In this document: positions 34,001 through 49,000 of the stretch, piece by piece | Layout: each line of letters opens with the position of its first letter | Numbering within the stretch: the first letter of the stretch is position 1 | Source: Bradysia coprophila | Lineage: Eukaryota > Arthropoda > Insecta > Diptera > Sciaridae | Assembly (NCBI RefSeq): GCF_014529535.1 | Contig: NW_023503423.1 | Span: 1,262,990-1,326,989 of the forward strand | Length of the DNA: 64,000 bases | Direction of reading: 5' to 3' | Program-made: the position numbers and the translations under genes | Notes under the pieces: generated by a model | Seen by the model: the letters and a program-made list of their open reading frames with translations, nothing else | What the model was told of the DNA's origin: nothing | Database searches by the model: none

Positions 34001-37000
34001 GCGTAACATACTATTTCGTTCGCTCTCTGAATACAATGTGAAGAAAGAAAGAAAAAATTAGCAGAAAAAAATGTTACTCGTCAGATTAAACATTGAGTTG
34101 ATGAAGTGATGAAGAGTTTTTCGAACTGGCGATTTGCGATGGTTTATGTATTTATGTAATGTCTGATCATGCGGCTCAAAGTCAACGAACAACGAAAGTG
34201 TGATAAAAAAAACTGATATTTGCTGAAGAAAGTGAAAACTCGTTGATATGGGCTTGGGTTAGGTGAGGTGAGTTTGGTATGAGTGTAGCTGGCATTCGGT
34301 TTTTTTCGTCATTCTTTGCAGTTTATTTAAAGAGATTGTTTCAATAATTTCTCTCACCTTGTAATTTATGTTAAAATAAAATTCAATTCAAAAGCCTCCT
34401 TCTTTTTTGATAATCCGAGAGCAACAGCAAAATAAGAGCGAATGAACAATTTGGTCGTATAACAGCAAAATGTATGCGATGGTAGGTTACATTGGATGCT
34501 GCGAAAGTAATTCATTACGTGCGGTAACGATTTTGTGATTAAAGCAAGATATCAAATGTGTTTTTGAGCCAGTAACTGTCTTTTCGACAACAAGTAAGAG
34601 ATTCAACAATCCTGGTGGTGATATGCTTCAGTTTTTAGACTCACGTGCTGTGTGATGATCTTTCTCGACTGGCAATATCAATTTTTAATTTCGTATCTCA
34701 GGGTCGACAACAACAGATTCGTTCGAAGATCATTCCTCCTTTGAAACGAAACTCAAATTAATTGTATACAGACAGAATACAGAACGGAGATGCAAAAAAC
34801 CAAAATTTTGCGACGAAACGAATTTTGTGAAAAAAAATTACTTTGAAGTAAAAACAGGTTACTCGAAGTATTTTTCCATTTGTAGTCATCCTATTCTTCT
34901 GCTTAAAATAAAATTGTCATGCAAAAAATTCTTCAGACTTTGTTAATACCTTTGGACATATTTGTTTACGTTTTTTTTGGAGGGACAGTCAGAATCAGAA
35001 TTTATGAACTGTGTATCAGGTTAAGGTAATAAATTATTTGCTGGTGATTTATTGAAAGCAAAAAAGAGAGAACAAACGTTCCTAACGTTTCTGACCGCGG
35101 TTTCTTCTCTTTGTGAATTTTTTACGTTTATTTTCGAGCAATGATTTTTAGTATGTTACGTCACCGTTTGTAAATATTTGTTTAGGCAAGTGTGAGGTTT
35201 GTGGAACGAGCCGAAGGCGAGTGGAGTAATCACACGTGCCTAAACAAGCATTAAAAACCAGTGACGTAACACATTTTACATGTTTGTGACCGTTCCTCTC
35301 AACTAATTTTCTGCAATTTCGACACTGTCAATAATTAAATTAAGGACCCTGTATTTTCTACACAATAGCTTCTTTGGAAATTTTTGTTCAGAATTCAATT
35401 CTCTTTAACTTTCTAGAAGAAAGTTTTTTTTCTATCTCTCTCGATTCTCTTTATATAAGTGAAAATGTATGAAAAAACTCAGATTTTGAGATGGGAGCGG
35501 CCATTTCTCAAAATTGACCCATATTTCAGCTTGGCACCCGAACTATTCTTCATCTAGGAGTCGAACTTTACCGAAAACCGCTTTCAGATGCTCCGGACAT
35601 ATGTTTGCACACAGGATGTTCCATGGCTCCTATATTATGAGACATATGCAGTTGAAAATAAGGAAAAAAATTTGGCTAATTCGGCGAACCTGTAACTGTT
35701 CCTCTTGAAAAGCAAAAGAAACTCCAAAATTTTCTTGATTGCTACTAGCCTCAACTTTTAAACGACACCATGGGTAGTGAAGTGTAGATTTGAGATAAGG
35801 TTCCTGTGTGCGGAAAATGAGGTGATATCCGGTGTTGATATCTGGGAATGTTGAGAGTGTTTTTGAAAAAACATGTTCTAGTAGAATGTAGAACTTTGAA
35901 ACTCTACGAAACCGCCAAAGGTTCCTATGCTCCAAAAGAAGTCGGTGGAGACACTGCAACAGGTGCTGTAGAGTTGAGACACCTTGGCCAGTAGATATAT
36001 ACACATTATTTCATGACAGTAACTGTACTCTTTTACAAACTATTTCTGATTTTTCATACTGTGAAATGTAATGATGAGGGTGGGAGAAGCGCATAGACAT
36101 TCAGTTAAAGAAACGCACCAAATTTTGTATGTTTTGCTGGCTCACATAAATATCCCATTCATGGCATGACACATATCACGTCTGATATGACACAAAAATG
36201 GTTGTTTCAACCTCCAACAAGCTACATCAGCGTTGTATCCAGTCAACGTAAATGTTATTACGATAGGCCGAAAGATTCGTGATCAAACTCTTTAATTATT
36301 TATAATTTCTGCAATATTTTGCATAAAAAAACATTTTTCTTAGGAAAATGAAATTCAAAAATTAATTTTTACAGGTGTCTTTAGTCTTGCTCATTGCAGG
36401 CGATCGTTTGTAATTTCATATAAATGACCTTGTAACACTTTGACAAAGAAGTTGATGACTACGTAGTATTCACAAAAAAAAACAAACTCAACCGATTGCA
36501 ATGATCGTTTATAAGTCATACACATCATCATCGTTTACCATACCTTCGGTGTCATCGTTGTGTATTGTTGAATTGTCATTGACTCAATTCGTGTAATATT
36601 GCACATCGAAACAATAAAGACGAGCATTTATCGTTTGATAGATCATAATCCAATGGATTGCATTGCAGGCTACATACCACTTTGGATGTCTTGAATGAGT
36701 AAATCAGCTGCTACTTGTTTGCCAATTATATGTATTACTCAATTAGTTGATACTCGCAAAAAACTGGCTATTCATCTGTTATCGATAACACCGACGAAAA
36801 AAATGGCAAGCTCAGGGTAATATGGTCCTTTATATGATAAAATGCATGTTAAAAATATTGTACAAGATCTGAAATTAACCGATTAAAAATACTTTTATCA
36901 ATGGAAGTAATAGACCCGATAATAATACTGGCCATATGCTTGCCGTCTATAACCAGATTAACGACACAATTTCTAAAATGGTTTTCAAATTAAGTTTTTA

Positions 37001-40000
37001 TAGTTGTGTAGTACATGTAGAGCAGGGCCTATTATCTGTAAATTTATTCAACGAATTTATTGAAATTTATCAAAAATTTATTTTAGGTGATTTTAGGTAG
37101 ATCTTCGGTTTGGTTTGGTAAATTTCGATAAATATTATGTAAATTTCGCTAAATTTTGGTTAAATTTGGTAAATTTAGCTAAAATTTGATAAATTTTCGG
37201 TAAATGTCAGTAAGTTTTGGTAAATGGTTTGGTAAATTTCGGATTCGGTAAATTTCGAAAAATTGACGTAAATCTTTAATAAATTTCGGTAAGTTTTGGT
37301 AAATATTCGGTAAATTTTGCATTCTGTAAATTTTAGTAAATATTCGGTAAATTTCAGTAAGTTTTCGTAAGTTTTGGTAAATATTCGGTAAATTTCGCAT
37401 TCGGTAAATTTTAGTAAATATTCTGTAAATTTCGCATTCGGTAAATTTCAGTAAGTTTTGGTAAATATTCGGTAAATTTGGCATTCGGTAAACTTCGGTA
37501 CGTTTTGGTAAATATTCGGTAAATTTCGCTTTAGGTAGATTTCAGTAAGTTTTCGTAAGTTTTGATAAATATTCTGTAAACACATTCGGTAGATTTTGCA
37601 AATTTGTAAATTTCGGTAAACTTTGGTAAATTTATGTAAATATTCGGTAAATTTGGCATTCGGTAAACTTCAGTAAGTTTTGGTAAATTTCAGTAAGTTT
37701 TCGTAAGTTTTGATAAATATTCTGTAAACACATTCGATAGATTTCGCATTCGGTAAATTTCGGTAAACTTTAGTAAATATTCGATAAATTTGGCATTCGG
37801 TAAACTTCAGTAAGTTTTGGTAAATATTTGGTAAATTTCGCATTCGGTAAATTTCGGTAAGTTTTGGTAATTATTTGGTTTGGTAAATTTCGGATTCGGT
37901 ATATTTGGAAAAATTGACGTAAATCTTTTATAAATTTCGGTAAATATTCGTTAAATATCAGCAAATTCGGTAATTCGGTAAATTCATCAATAATAGACCC
38001 GCTGTACAGGCATCTTCACGTACGTGAGATTTAAGGTATTTATTTTTAACAGATCCATGTGAATCATTTAAATTTCGTTACGATTATGACTATTGACTTC
38101 TCGACTATTTCTATCCTTCACGATTAATAAATTTTATTGCACCTTTCCCAAACAAATTCTCAACTTCTCGATAATTTGAAAACAAACATCACACCGACCG
38201 ACCATCATAATTATGCGATACACAGTACGGTTTTGTTGTGACACTCACCAGAATTGTGTTGCAGCACTCAAATTTAACATAAAATTTAATTGTTTTTCTG
38301 CTGTGGCAATATTGTTAATGACCCGCTATTATTGTTCTAATTAAATCCGAAACCAAATAGTAAACAATGCAAAACGATGTGGGCTCTTTTTCAATCCGAA
38401 AATCGTTGGAAATCATTCCAAGTGAATTGAATTTACCTTGAACTTGAGAGAGTATACTTGCGACAGTTAGGTGAGTGTGTCATCTTTTATAGACTGTTAC
38501 GGCAAAAGTAACCAGTGAGGTCTATGTTAGTGCTTAGAGCAAAATGTGTATTAACAACGCACTGCAAACCAAACACTAGAAGATAAATTAAAAATGGTCT
38601 GGTTCGACGCAGTAGTCAGAATTTCTCATATAAATACAGTTTCTAATGTTGGTGTTAAAGGGCTAAATGACCGTTAAAAAATTCTGTTCTGGTGGCTGAT
38701 TTGTGGGCGGCAATATTAAATGTGACAGTTGGGATCAAAAGTCGGTCTATTCCATCTGTCAAAGTGACGTTTCAAATGTCAAACCAAAAAATTTTAGCCA
38801 AATAAACACAAAATCGTTTTTTTTTCTATGAGTCTATTCCACTGATAGAATTGAGGAAAAATAAGCGAGTTCGTAACTGCTTTGCATAAAAATTTTGGTT
38901 TGACGTTTAAAACGTCACTTTGACAGATGAAATAGACCGACTTTTGATCCCATCTGTCACAAATGAAGTAAAAGATGTGGTTTTAAATGATTCTGTTGAA
39001 AATATTTAGAACAAAGGTAGGTATAATGATTCAGGTTCTACGCCAAAGTGTGGAAAAATTTAAGAAAATTATTATTGAAAAACAAGCCCTGGCAGAGCCG
39101 ACTTGATAAGAAGAAACTGACGTCGTTGAATAAAAATTCGAAGAGATCTCACCTAATTGATGAGCTACATACGATGTGAAATGTGAAAGCAAATGAATTT
39201 TGTTTAGGAAAATCCACAAGTCTCAAGTCTCAGTCTAAGACCAGGGCTAATTTTTTGGAATTTAACTCGTAACTCCTAAAAGTAGGGCCTGCCTAAGACT
39301 GAAATATTCTTCAAATTAGTTGCAACTTCACGTAATAGTATTACATCTGGTGAGACATTGGTTGGGCGGCTATTATGCACGACTTTCGATAAAATCTAGT
39401 ACTTCTAGTAGCTCTGGGTGAAAGAAATCGAAAGACAAAATCAAGTCCAAATTAAGTGTCTTTCGATAATTTGGCTGGCTGTAACTTTGACAATTACCTC
39501 TGATGTTAATGATTGCCTTCTGTGGAAGGTTAATTACACGTCTGGTGTAGTGCCACAAATTGTCGAAATTCTTGTGGCGAATTTTTAACGTACCGTTTTA
39601 AGTTTCGATTTCATTCTCGTCGACTATAACCGTATCTGTTTAGATATATACATATGCAACACTTTCAGCGGTATAATGTACACACCGTATACCGACTATA
39701 CCATTTATAGTCATTCCATTCCATCGAGCTGTTACAAAATCATTAGCAATTATTTTGATGTACCCACAAATAATGTACCTGACTGAAATGTTTGATGTTT
39801 TGTTTTCATGTCTACACATTTACCTAAATCATTTTTAAAAACAAAAATTTGTGAACTACTTCACATATAATGTACTATACGCCGTATAGTACACTCTAAT
39901 TGCTATATTTATCATCGACCGACACAATAACCTGGCACACGAAAGAAAGAAAAAATCGTTTTTTTATTGTTAAACGATAAATACAATTAAGCGGACACAC

Positions 40001-43000
40001 ATGATTAACTTACAGTTCTTAAAATGAAATATTTTTTTGTCGTCGATGAATGCTTTTGTGGATAACATAACAAACATTACATCAGCGATATATTGTTACT
40101 CTCGGTACTTTTTATTGGCTCAATTGCCGCAAACATTCACTTTTGTTTACACAAATGCTAAGAGTTACACACATAACATATTGAAACGACGACGATCTAT
40201 TTACCACTCTTCTCGCTTATTTGTCCAGTTCAGAGACAAAATAATTCATGTTCGCAGTACCTTTCATAGGTCTGGTAAGCCTCAACGCGAATGTTTGAAA
40301 CTTGGTCAGTGTGAGGGTTCGATTCTAGTGTCAGACAATTCCACATGGCTAGCGCTGCTATCTCATTGGTAACGTATTAAAGTTCAAATTTAACGATTTT
40401 CTTACCAAAATTACCAAAATTTAAAGAAATTTTTTCAAAATTTACCGAATGAAGCTTCATAATTTGAGTAGTGTAGTGTGGGTAGTGTGACTGGTGGCTG
40501 CAACGATGTACACACTGAATGACTCATATGACGTCACCCAAATACGATAAATTTGTGTGCATGTCTCCAAAAACCGTTAATGGAATGGATTAGGAACAAA
40601 CATTCGGAACGCAGGATGTACACATGCGAAGAAATTTTTCCCGAGGTCAGCTGCTAAATGGGCTGAGGATCTGCTTACCAGACGCTATGGGCTGAGGATC
40701 TGCTTACCAGACGCTATGGGCTGAAACGTCACCTAAGCAAGCTGCGGCTCTTGGAGACTCCTTGGTGTTATTGTGGACTGGATAAAGGGCCGGGCACATT
40801 ATATGTAAAGGTCCCAAGTTCCTTAAGCTAAGACGATCACTCCTAGGAGATTATGTGGTAAAGCCTTCCGAAGTCTGTCATTTTAGATAGGTTCCTGGAG
40901 AGGAAGGCTGCTGTGTTTTAAATCATGATGGGGAAAGAAACAAAGGATCACAAGATCTGTGTTGTAAGATCAATAAGTTGATCGTCACACCCTGATAAAT
41001 CTAAATCTAGCGCCCAACTTTCCTCAGAGAGTATTTGCATACTCAAACAAAACCTTTTTCCAATTTTTTTTCAGTGCCAAAACTATATGATACACTGTTA
41101 AGTTTCAGTACTCTGGCAAAGTACTAGAGGAACAGTGGACAGTGCTGCACACCAGGGACGCCGACTTGTGTTTGGGAGTAGTGGTGCTCATACAACAAGC
41201 GAATCTGGGAGTAGTGGTGCTCTTTCCAGTAAAACTGGAAAGATGTAGTGGTGCTCATCATTCGAGTAGTGGTGCCCGAGCCTCGCTTGTCCTTAGAAGT
41301 CGGCGCCCCTGCTGCACACAGCCCCAAGCATTTTGAATGGAAAACTTTTTTTTTCAATTCCGCGAACGAATCACATCTGAGATTTGAAAATTACCGTGAA
41401 GGTCTCTGGTTGTCGTATCACTTCGTCATATAGTTTACATTCATCTTTCGCAACAATCATCATGACAAATTCATTACTAAACACTTTCGCCGGATTATTT
41501 GATCTTCAACGGCGACATGATGTGTTATGCTATGTCCTCTAGATTTATTTGTAATTACTTAGTAAAATCGTATAATGCAAATGATTTTCCATTTATTAAG
41601 GGAAATTACACATTTGACTCAAGTCGATAGCGATTACAATGTTAGAGTAAATATAAATAAATGCGAGTGAACAGCATGCAAATACTTCAGATCACAATGT
41701 GTCGACAAGGTTTCCAAATAGAGGAGACAGAAAAAAAAGAAGGCTAACCAATTTAATAGTAATAATGAGATGTGAACGCTTTTTTTTCTTTCAGTTTCTA
41801 TTAAAACATTATAACTTGATTAGACCGGTGATAATTGATCCGTCATGAGGTGTAATGTAGTCGCGGCCTTCGGTTAGATGTCTCGGCAATGTGGCGCAGG
41901 TCCGGGTTCTGATGAAATAACTTCACTCTGGTAAAAATATCCATGTAATGGCGTAGCAGTGAAGTTGGTTCACAAAAAATAGAACGCTGACATTACAGTG
42001 TGTTCATCTTTAGAAAACACAATTTAAGATTTTTTTAAAGAGTTCTAAGGGTCATCGATGGTTTCAATCAATTAATGCTTCTCAGTCTATGATATTTGGC
42101 GCAAAATTTAAATTCGCTTTAGCTAACTACAAAACGAAAACATGAGCGCTGTGATCGTTCGTCTTAAAAAAACTGTAACTTCAGTAATTCTGTAATTTTT
42201 GAATTATGTATATAGCCCACACAACCACATACATCCATTTTTCAAAAATGATGACGCCACAAGTTAAAATAGCAATAAAAATTAAAATGACATAAAATAT
42301 CGGACATTACACTCATACTGAAACACTTCTAGAGAATTCAATTGCAAATATGTTAACCACCACAATTGGTCCAAAAATTATAGAAATCACAGCCGGAATG
42401 GTACTTTTGTTAAGACGGCCGATCTCAGCGCTTAAATTGGATTAAATAGAGATTTTGGAAAGCATTTTTTTGTTTTCGACGCCATCTTGAAACCATAGTC
42501 CAAAATATTTGTCTTAGTCCATACAACAAAATTGGATCATGAAATTGCTCGTAACAACCCGATCGTGAAAAGCGCGACCAGACTATATTACATTTGACAT
42601 TTAGTTACCAATCAGCACTGCCCCGTGGGCCTTCTCGGTCTACATGACCAGTAAAATTATCGAGTCTATTACTTGATGACATTGAACACTGATTTTGTTG
42701 TTGATTGAACTAGTTATTTTCATACCTTGCGTCTGAATTTGCGGAGAAACCGTTATTTATACAACCGAGTGATAAACTACTACTACTACTACAGGCCGAG
42801 TGTGACAATATACATCGTGTGCCTAAAAAAGCATTTATCATTGAGTTGTATACAACGTTTTCGCAATAAAGGCAATGGAAAATCCTACTTTTCGTCACTT
42901 GTTGCGAAAAAGGTTTGTATTCCCTAGAAAATCCCTTTAGCATGCGTTAGGAAAAATGTATTTTTCTCACGTCAAAGGTGTGTCAACCTGAAGAACTTGC

Positions 43001-46000
43001 GTCACAGTATCATTGGAAAAATTAAAAATGGAATCAGATTGGGAACACCACATCAACTAGATTGGGTTTCCAAATTTTAATAAATTTTCATGTTCACGAA
43101 AATCTGAGGTGTAATTGAAACAAAAATCAATTGTAAACTGACTCTTCGTCGGAATCAAATTTTATTTTACTTTCACTTTAATTCCTTACAGTCGTTGCAC
43201 TACATAAACCGATAAATTATTCTCTGTTCAATCATTATATTGAATGATCACCGTGTTCAGTTTTCGCATGAAACAATGAATTAGCAAATGCAATTTAAAA
43301 TTACTTTCCGGCAACAACTTAGGTGATAGCTATCACTGTCGGAAGCATTTATTGCTAAAGCTGCAATGCGTATCGTAGAAGAAGCAAACATTTTGTTGAA
43401 TTTTAATAATTTGCGGCGATGGTTGTACTCGGTATCAATCTGACCTTGCAACAGAAGGATAATTTCACTTTCAAGTAAAACTTATTTTACAAAACTAAAC
43501 TTTCTACCATTTCAAGGCTCTTTTTTCGATTGATTGTTCGTGGACTTGCTTAACTCGCCTTAAATAAAATAATTGTAATTAACGTAAGACATGCTGGACA
43601 TGTTAGTCCAGTCCCTTTTGTCATTCGGTTTACGTTTTATAATTATTTTCTTTTTCGTTGACTGCAGCCTTTACTTCTTCAACAAGTATGTGAGGCAGAT
43701 CTTCTGATCCTACGTTCCTAACGACTGGTCTGTCTTCTTCTGTCGTAGAATTCGGGTTGGGACGTTTCGATGAAAACAAATCTTCGTAATATTCTTTGGC
43801 GATATCTAATATCGTATTTCGGTCCGATTGAATCGTTCCTGTTTTGTCTCGTAATTTGAAGATTTCTTTCTTCACATTCATCAGTTTGGATCGTAAGACT
43901 TTCATGTTGCAATTCGCTTGAATCGTATTTCGAGCCACGAAATGAAAAACAAAAAGTCACCTGGTGAAGATGGTGTTCCCATCGAAGCCATTAAACTAGT
44001 TGGAGACTCCCTATTAAGTGCAATAACGGCTTTGTTCAATCAGTGCCTCCAATGGGAAAAAATCCCAGAAGCATGGGAAAATGCAGAGATCACATTACTG
44101 CACAAAAAAGGGGACATAACAAAGCTAGAAAATTACCGGCCCATAAGTCTTTTATCAACACTGTACAAGCTATTCATGAAAATCATCACAAAAAGGAACA
44201 CGAAAAAGTTCGACTTCTACCAACCAGTCGAACAAGGTGGATTTAGATCAGGTTTCAGCACGAACGATCATTTACAAGTGATGAGAACGTTGATTGAAAA
44301 ATGCAACGAATACAAGATTAGCATAGTCTTGATATTCATTGACTTCGAAAAAGCATTTGATTCAGTCGATATGGGACTCATTGGACGAATGTAGAGTGGA
44401 CTCAAGGTACTCCAAGGTGCTCCAATATGTGTACGAAAATGATACGTCATGTATTAAACTTCATGAGAACACGACGAAATTCAGGCTAGGTCGAGGTGTA
44501 AGACAGGGTGACACCATCTCACCGAAACTGTTCACATCAGTCCTGGAGAGTGTTTTCAAGAAATTAGACTGGAGCAAAAAGGGAATTGACATAAAAGGAG
44601 AATTCCTTAGTCATCTCCGTTTCGCAGATGACATTGTCCTAGTCGCACTAAATCTATACCAAGCACAAGTCATGTTAGAAGAGTTAAATGAAGAGGCTAA
44701 CAAAGTTGGTCTCAAGATGAACTTATCTAAAACGAAAATCATGACAAACATTGACGACGACAGACAAATAAAAATTGGAGATACAGTTATTGAAAGAGTC
44801 GACAGCTATGTATACCTTGGTCACAAACTGAAATTAGGTCTAGACAACCAAACTGCAGAAATCAGGCGTAGAATTAGTCTTGGATGGGCAGCTTTCGGGA
44901 AACTCAGCCTGATTTTCAAAAGCAAAATGAATAATAGTCTAAAACGGAAAGTTTTCGATAGGTGTGTCCTTCCAGTGTTGACATATGGAGCAGAAACGTT
45001 AACATTAACCAAAGCATCTGAAAATAAGTTGAGAGTGGCACAAAGAGCCATGGAACGAAGTATGCTTGGAATTACACTCAGAGACAAAATGACAAACCAA
45101 TGGATTCGCCAACAAACAAAAGTCGTTGATGTCATGGAAAGAATTGCGTCTCTAAAGTGGAGTTGGGCAGGACATATTGCAAGAAGGACAGATGACCGTT
45201 GGACCAAAGCCATCATGGACTGGAGACCCCCCACAACAAGACCTGTCGGAAGACCACCAGAGAGATGGACAAACGGAATAAAGAAATACATCAAAGGTAC
45301 ATATGGACACACGAACTGGCAACAAGTGGCAATGGATCGTACAACATGGAAAAATTTAGGGGAGGCCTACATCCAGCAGTGGATACAAACAGGCTAAAGA
45401 AGAAGAAGAAGAAGAAGAATTATTTTCTTTATCTCTTATTGGGCAAGGAAAACTGTGGAACAAACGAATAGACGAATAAAATTCAAATCAGTATCAGAGA
45501 TTTTTTGAAAAGACTTTATTTTCGTGGAACGCCTGATCAAGTGTCAACATTTCGTGGATTTTTTTTTAGAGAAACAAAATGGCGTCGATGTAGCCATTTT
45601 CCTAAAAAAGTGACCCGGAAAATCCCAAAACTTTAAGGCCAATTCGAAACCAATTTCATCAGATGAAGGCTTTTTGGAAAGGTAACGTCAGCCTTTCGAA
45701 TAGTACCCTAGTCGTTACCGTGAAGTTAAGATTTCTAGGTCAAAATATGACAGCTTATTCTACCAATATACTCAAAGAAACGTTTAGTCTCCTGTCACTA
45801 TTTAGCTGAATGAAAGGCCGGAATAATATCAGAAAATCTTACTTCTAGGAAGCGTGGAAATCCTTGCCTGTATCTCAACAACCAGACAACAGAGTAAAGT
45901 TCGCTTCGAAGGCTTAACAAAAAGCTCTAACTTGATAAAGTCAGTTTCGAATTGGCGGTGTGAGGCTACCTCAAAGTTTTGGGATTTTACTGGCCATTTT

Positions 46001-49000
46001 TTGGGAAAATCCCTGTAGCGAAGCCATTTTGTTTCGCTCAAAAAAAGTTGTTCCACAAAATCTTGGTCAGACTTTCAAGGAAAAAAGAATCGAAAAGTTT
46101 GTCTCGTTCGATATTTGAATTTTAATTTTTTTTTTTCATATAAAACGCTTTTTCGGTCGGTAAAGCGATTATCTATTTTCCATGCCCAATCCCATATGGG
46201 ATAAAGAAAAAATTTAAAAAAACCTAAAGCGATCGGATCTACTTTTTCCGACACAAGGGACTGGACTATGCAGTAAATTCGCTAAACTCTGTAAAAACTA
46301 CACTCGAACCCACCCATACAATTACATTCACACGAAAACGACCAAACAAAAAAAAATTCGACAAATTACTCTTTTCTCAACAACTATAATGCTCCATCAA
46401 TTTCGACATTAAAAATGCAACACTGCGAACAAAATGCATCTGCCCACACAATAAAGATAAAAGTTTGTTGATGATTTGCCATCTTAAAAGTTCATTTTCA
46501 CATTACACATCTCGTTGCCTCATTGTGTAAGCACCGATGATATTTCAAATTAACTCAAGGGAATTCATCATTGAATTGGTATACTCATCTCTTAAACACC
46601 TGCTGCAATGATGGGTGAAATTTTCGCATTTACATAAATCAATTACGATTTTGCGATGCAGAGAGTATACGTAATGTTACAGCAGCTGGCTTTATATCAT
46701 TTGGTTTCTTATACAATTGCGATTATTGCTTAAAAAATTCTCTAGTAAATGGCATGAAGTAAACTACAAAAGTGATGTCTTGAACAGTCTGGAACGTGCC
46801 CTATTATGGACTGTAGATCGGCAATTAATAATAATCAATTTAACGCGTCTTTTGTCGAGATGAATACGTCATTCAAAATACACGATGGCATTTGTACGAA
46901 TGTACTGTAGTCATTTCACTACTGCTCTCATTCATCTTTTTTTTTTAGATCATACGAAGCTATGAGTCGCTATTTGTTTACATGAAGGAGACAACAAAAC
47001 AGTATAGAAGATGCTGTTACCAATAAGTCTACTGGGTAAAAGAAAACACGTAATCACTTCGCTGTTGACTAAATAAAAGAAATTGAGAAATATTGAAAGA
47101 CCGCGATATGCAATGCCATAATTCGTTGGTCTTTAGTTTCATACGGAGTTTTTAAACAAAATTGGTTGCTTATGCAGCTTTTAAAGGTTTTTCGATCATA
47201 ACTGATGCCCCGAACCTTCAAGTCTTATGCAAAAAATTCGATTCGAGGGGTAAACCACCACCAGAATGAGTGGGACAGGTCCATAGAATTAAATTGGTAC
47301 CGAGTGGAAAAAAAGTTGGAAATTTCATTTCGATGGTGTTGTTAGTGGCCAGAGCACAGCGAGGACGACAAGTCACCCGAGTATCGGTTATTCGTTTACC
47401 AAGTGGCGAAAATTTGAAATTCAAACAAGTGCTTCGCTTCGATTAACAACCACAATTCGCTCGAGAAGGAATTTATTATTTCTTCCCAAGGTGAACACAT
47501 AATTTTTTTCCCGTGCGTGTCTCTCCACAAACAAACACATCAATTTGTTTCACCATTTTTCAAACCGAAACAAAGTGACAGTTGCAAAGCGAAAAAACTC
47601 TTGTTCACCCAATGGGAGAAAGAAGAGTTGAGAAAATGAAAAATTTTCCCACCCGAACTTTCATCAGGGAAAGCGTCAATAAAATGCCATCTTCTCACCG
47701 CATTTGAGTGGAGAAACTAAGGTTAATAAACTTTCCTATTTTTTTACAACGCAATCGGCTGAAACTTCGGGAACCTTTTTTGTAAAATAAATTGTGTTGA
47801 CGTTGACCTCGAAAAAAAGTGGAAAATTTCATGTTCTCTGGTCTCTCGAAAAGAAATTGACAGAAATTTCCCCATCGGTGAACAAATAACTGTTTCCTAT
47901 GTGCTGAGTGATTTATCTTATTTTCTCTACTCAAAAGGCCGTGAGAAAAACGCGTCTTGTTGCATTTCCAGTGAATTTCCCGTGGGGAGAAAATAGAAGT
48001 TATCTCACTTGAACTGTCAGTTTGTTTATGTTTTCAAAAGTAGTATGGCGAATTTTTTGTTTCGTGGTGAAAAACGGTAATCACACCTCGCACACATGAA
48101 AAACGTTGTCTTTACCTCTGGGAGAAATAGAAAATTCAAACTCGAGCAAATTTCATATTTTCTCCGCTCGGTATACAAATAACTATTTTGTATCCACCTC
48201 AGTTACTTCGACAAATCTTCTTCTTGTTGATAAATGCATTTGAACTCTGAAGCGACGAAACATTTTTGTCCATCTCATCAGGCCAGTGGGAAAAGAAAAA
48301 CCAATTCAAATGTTTGGTGATTAACCGTTTTGAAAGTTTTCTTTCATTTCGTTATGATTTACCAAATGTGTGCTTCTACATTGAACATATACATCACGGT
48401 ATTACTGACACGAATTCTCGTAATTTGATTGTAGAATTAGTGGCACAGTTTTTACCGACTGCATATTTCCCCTCTAAACGGTCTCAAAATATTTTATTAT
48501 ACGTTGTCCGCCGTGTAGTCACAGGAAATAACGTTGAACATTTGGATGATTTCTTATTTTTACAAAATGTTTACGTAATGTCTCTCATTTTAAATGTAAC
48601 ATGAATATTGCTGCGACAGGCTATGTTATGGTTATTTATGTCAATGTGACACTGGTTGACTGTTATTGCACATTATTTTTGTTATCATTTTTTTTATGAA
48701 ATAATTTTTGTGAAAATGACCACGGATGTAAACGATGCACGTAATATTGCAAGCCGTAGATTTTAATAGTATTCAGAAGGTACACACGTCGTGTACTGCA
48801 CGGTGTGTAACGATATTAATATACACAGAAATTCAATGCCTTATTGGTAAAAGTTGCAAGTTCATTGTTCCTTCAGTCGTACGACCCATATTTTATTATG
48901 ACAAATTACATGATCGTTTAAATATTGAAAAGATCTTGATAACTAAAACCTTCGAAACCAATTTTTTTTTATTATAAGATAATTCCTGTTATTAAAAGCT

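Noticed and set aside
37179..37964. Minus-strand frames with repeated NLPNIYQN
   Set aside because: Translation of the GGTAAATTT minisatellite; no start context or flanking exons.
40300..40345. tRNA-like GGGTTCGATTCTAG (possible B box)
   Set aside because: No matching A box or cloverleaf arms at the right distance.
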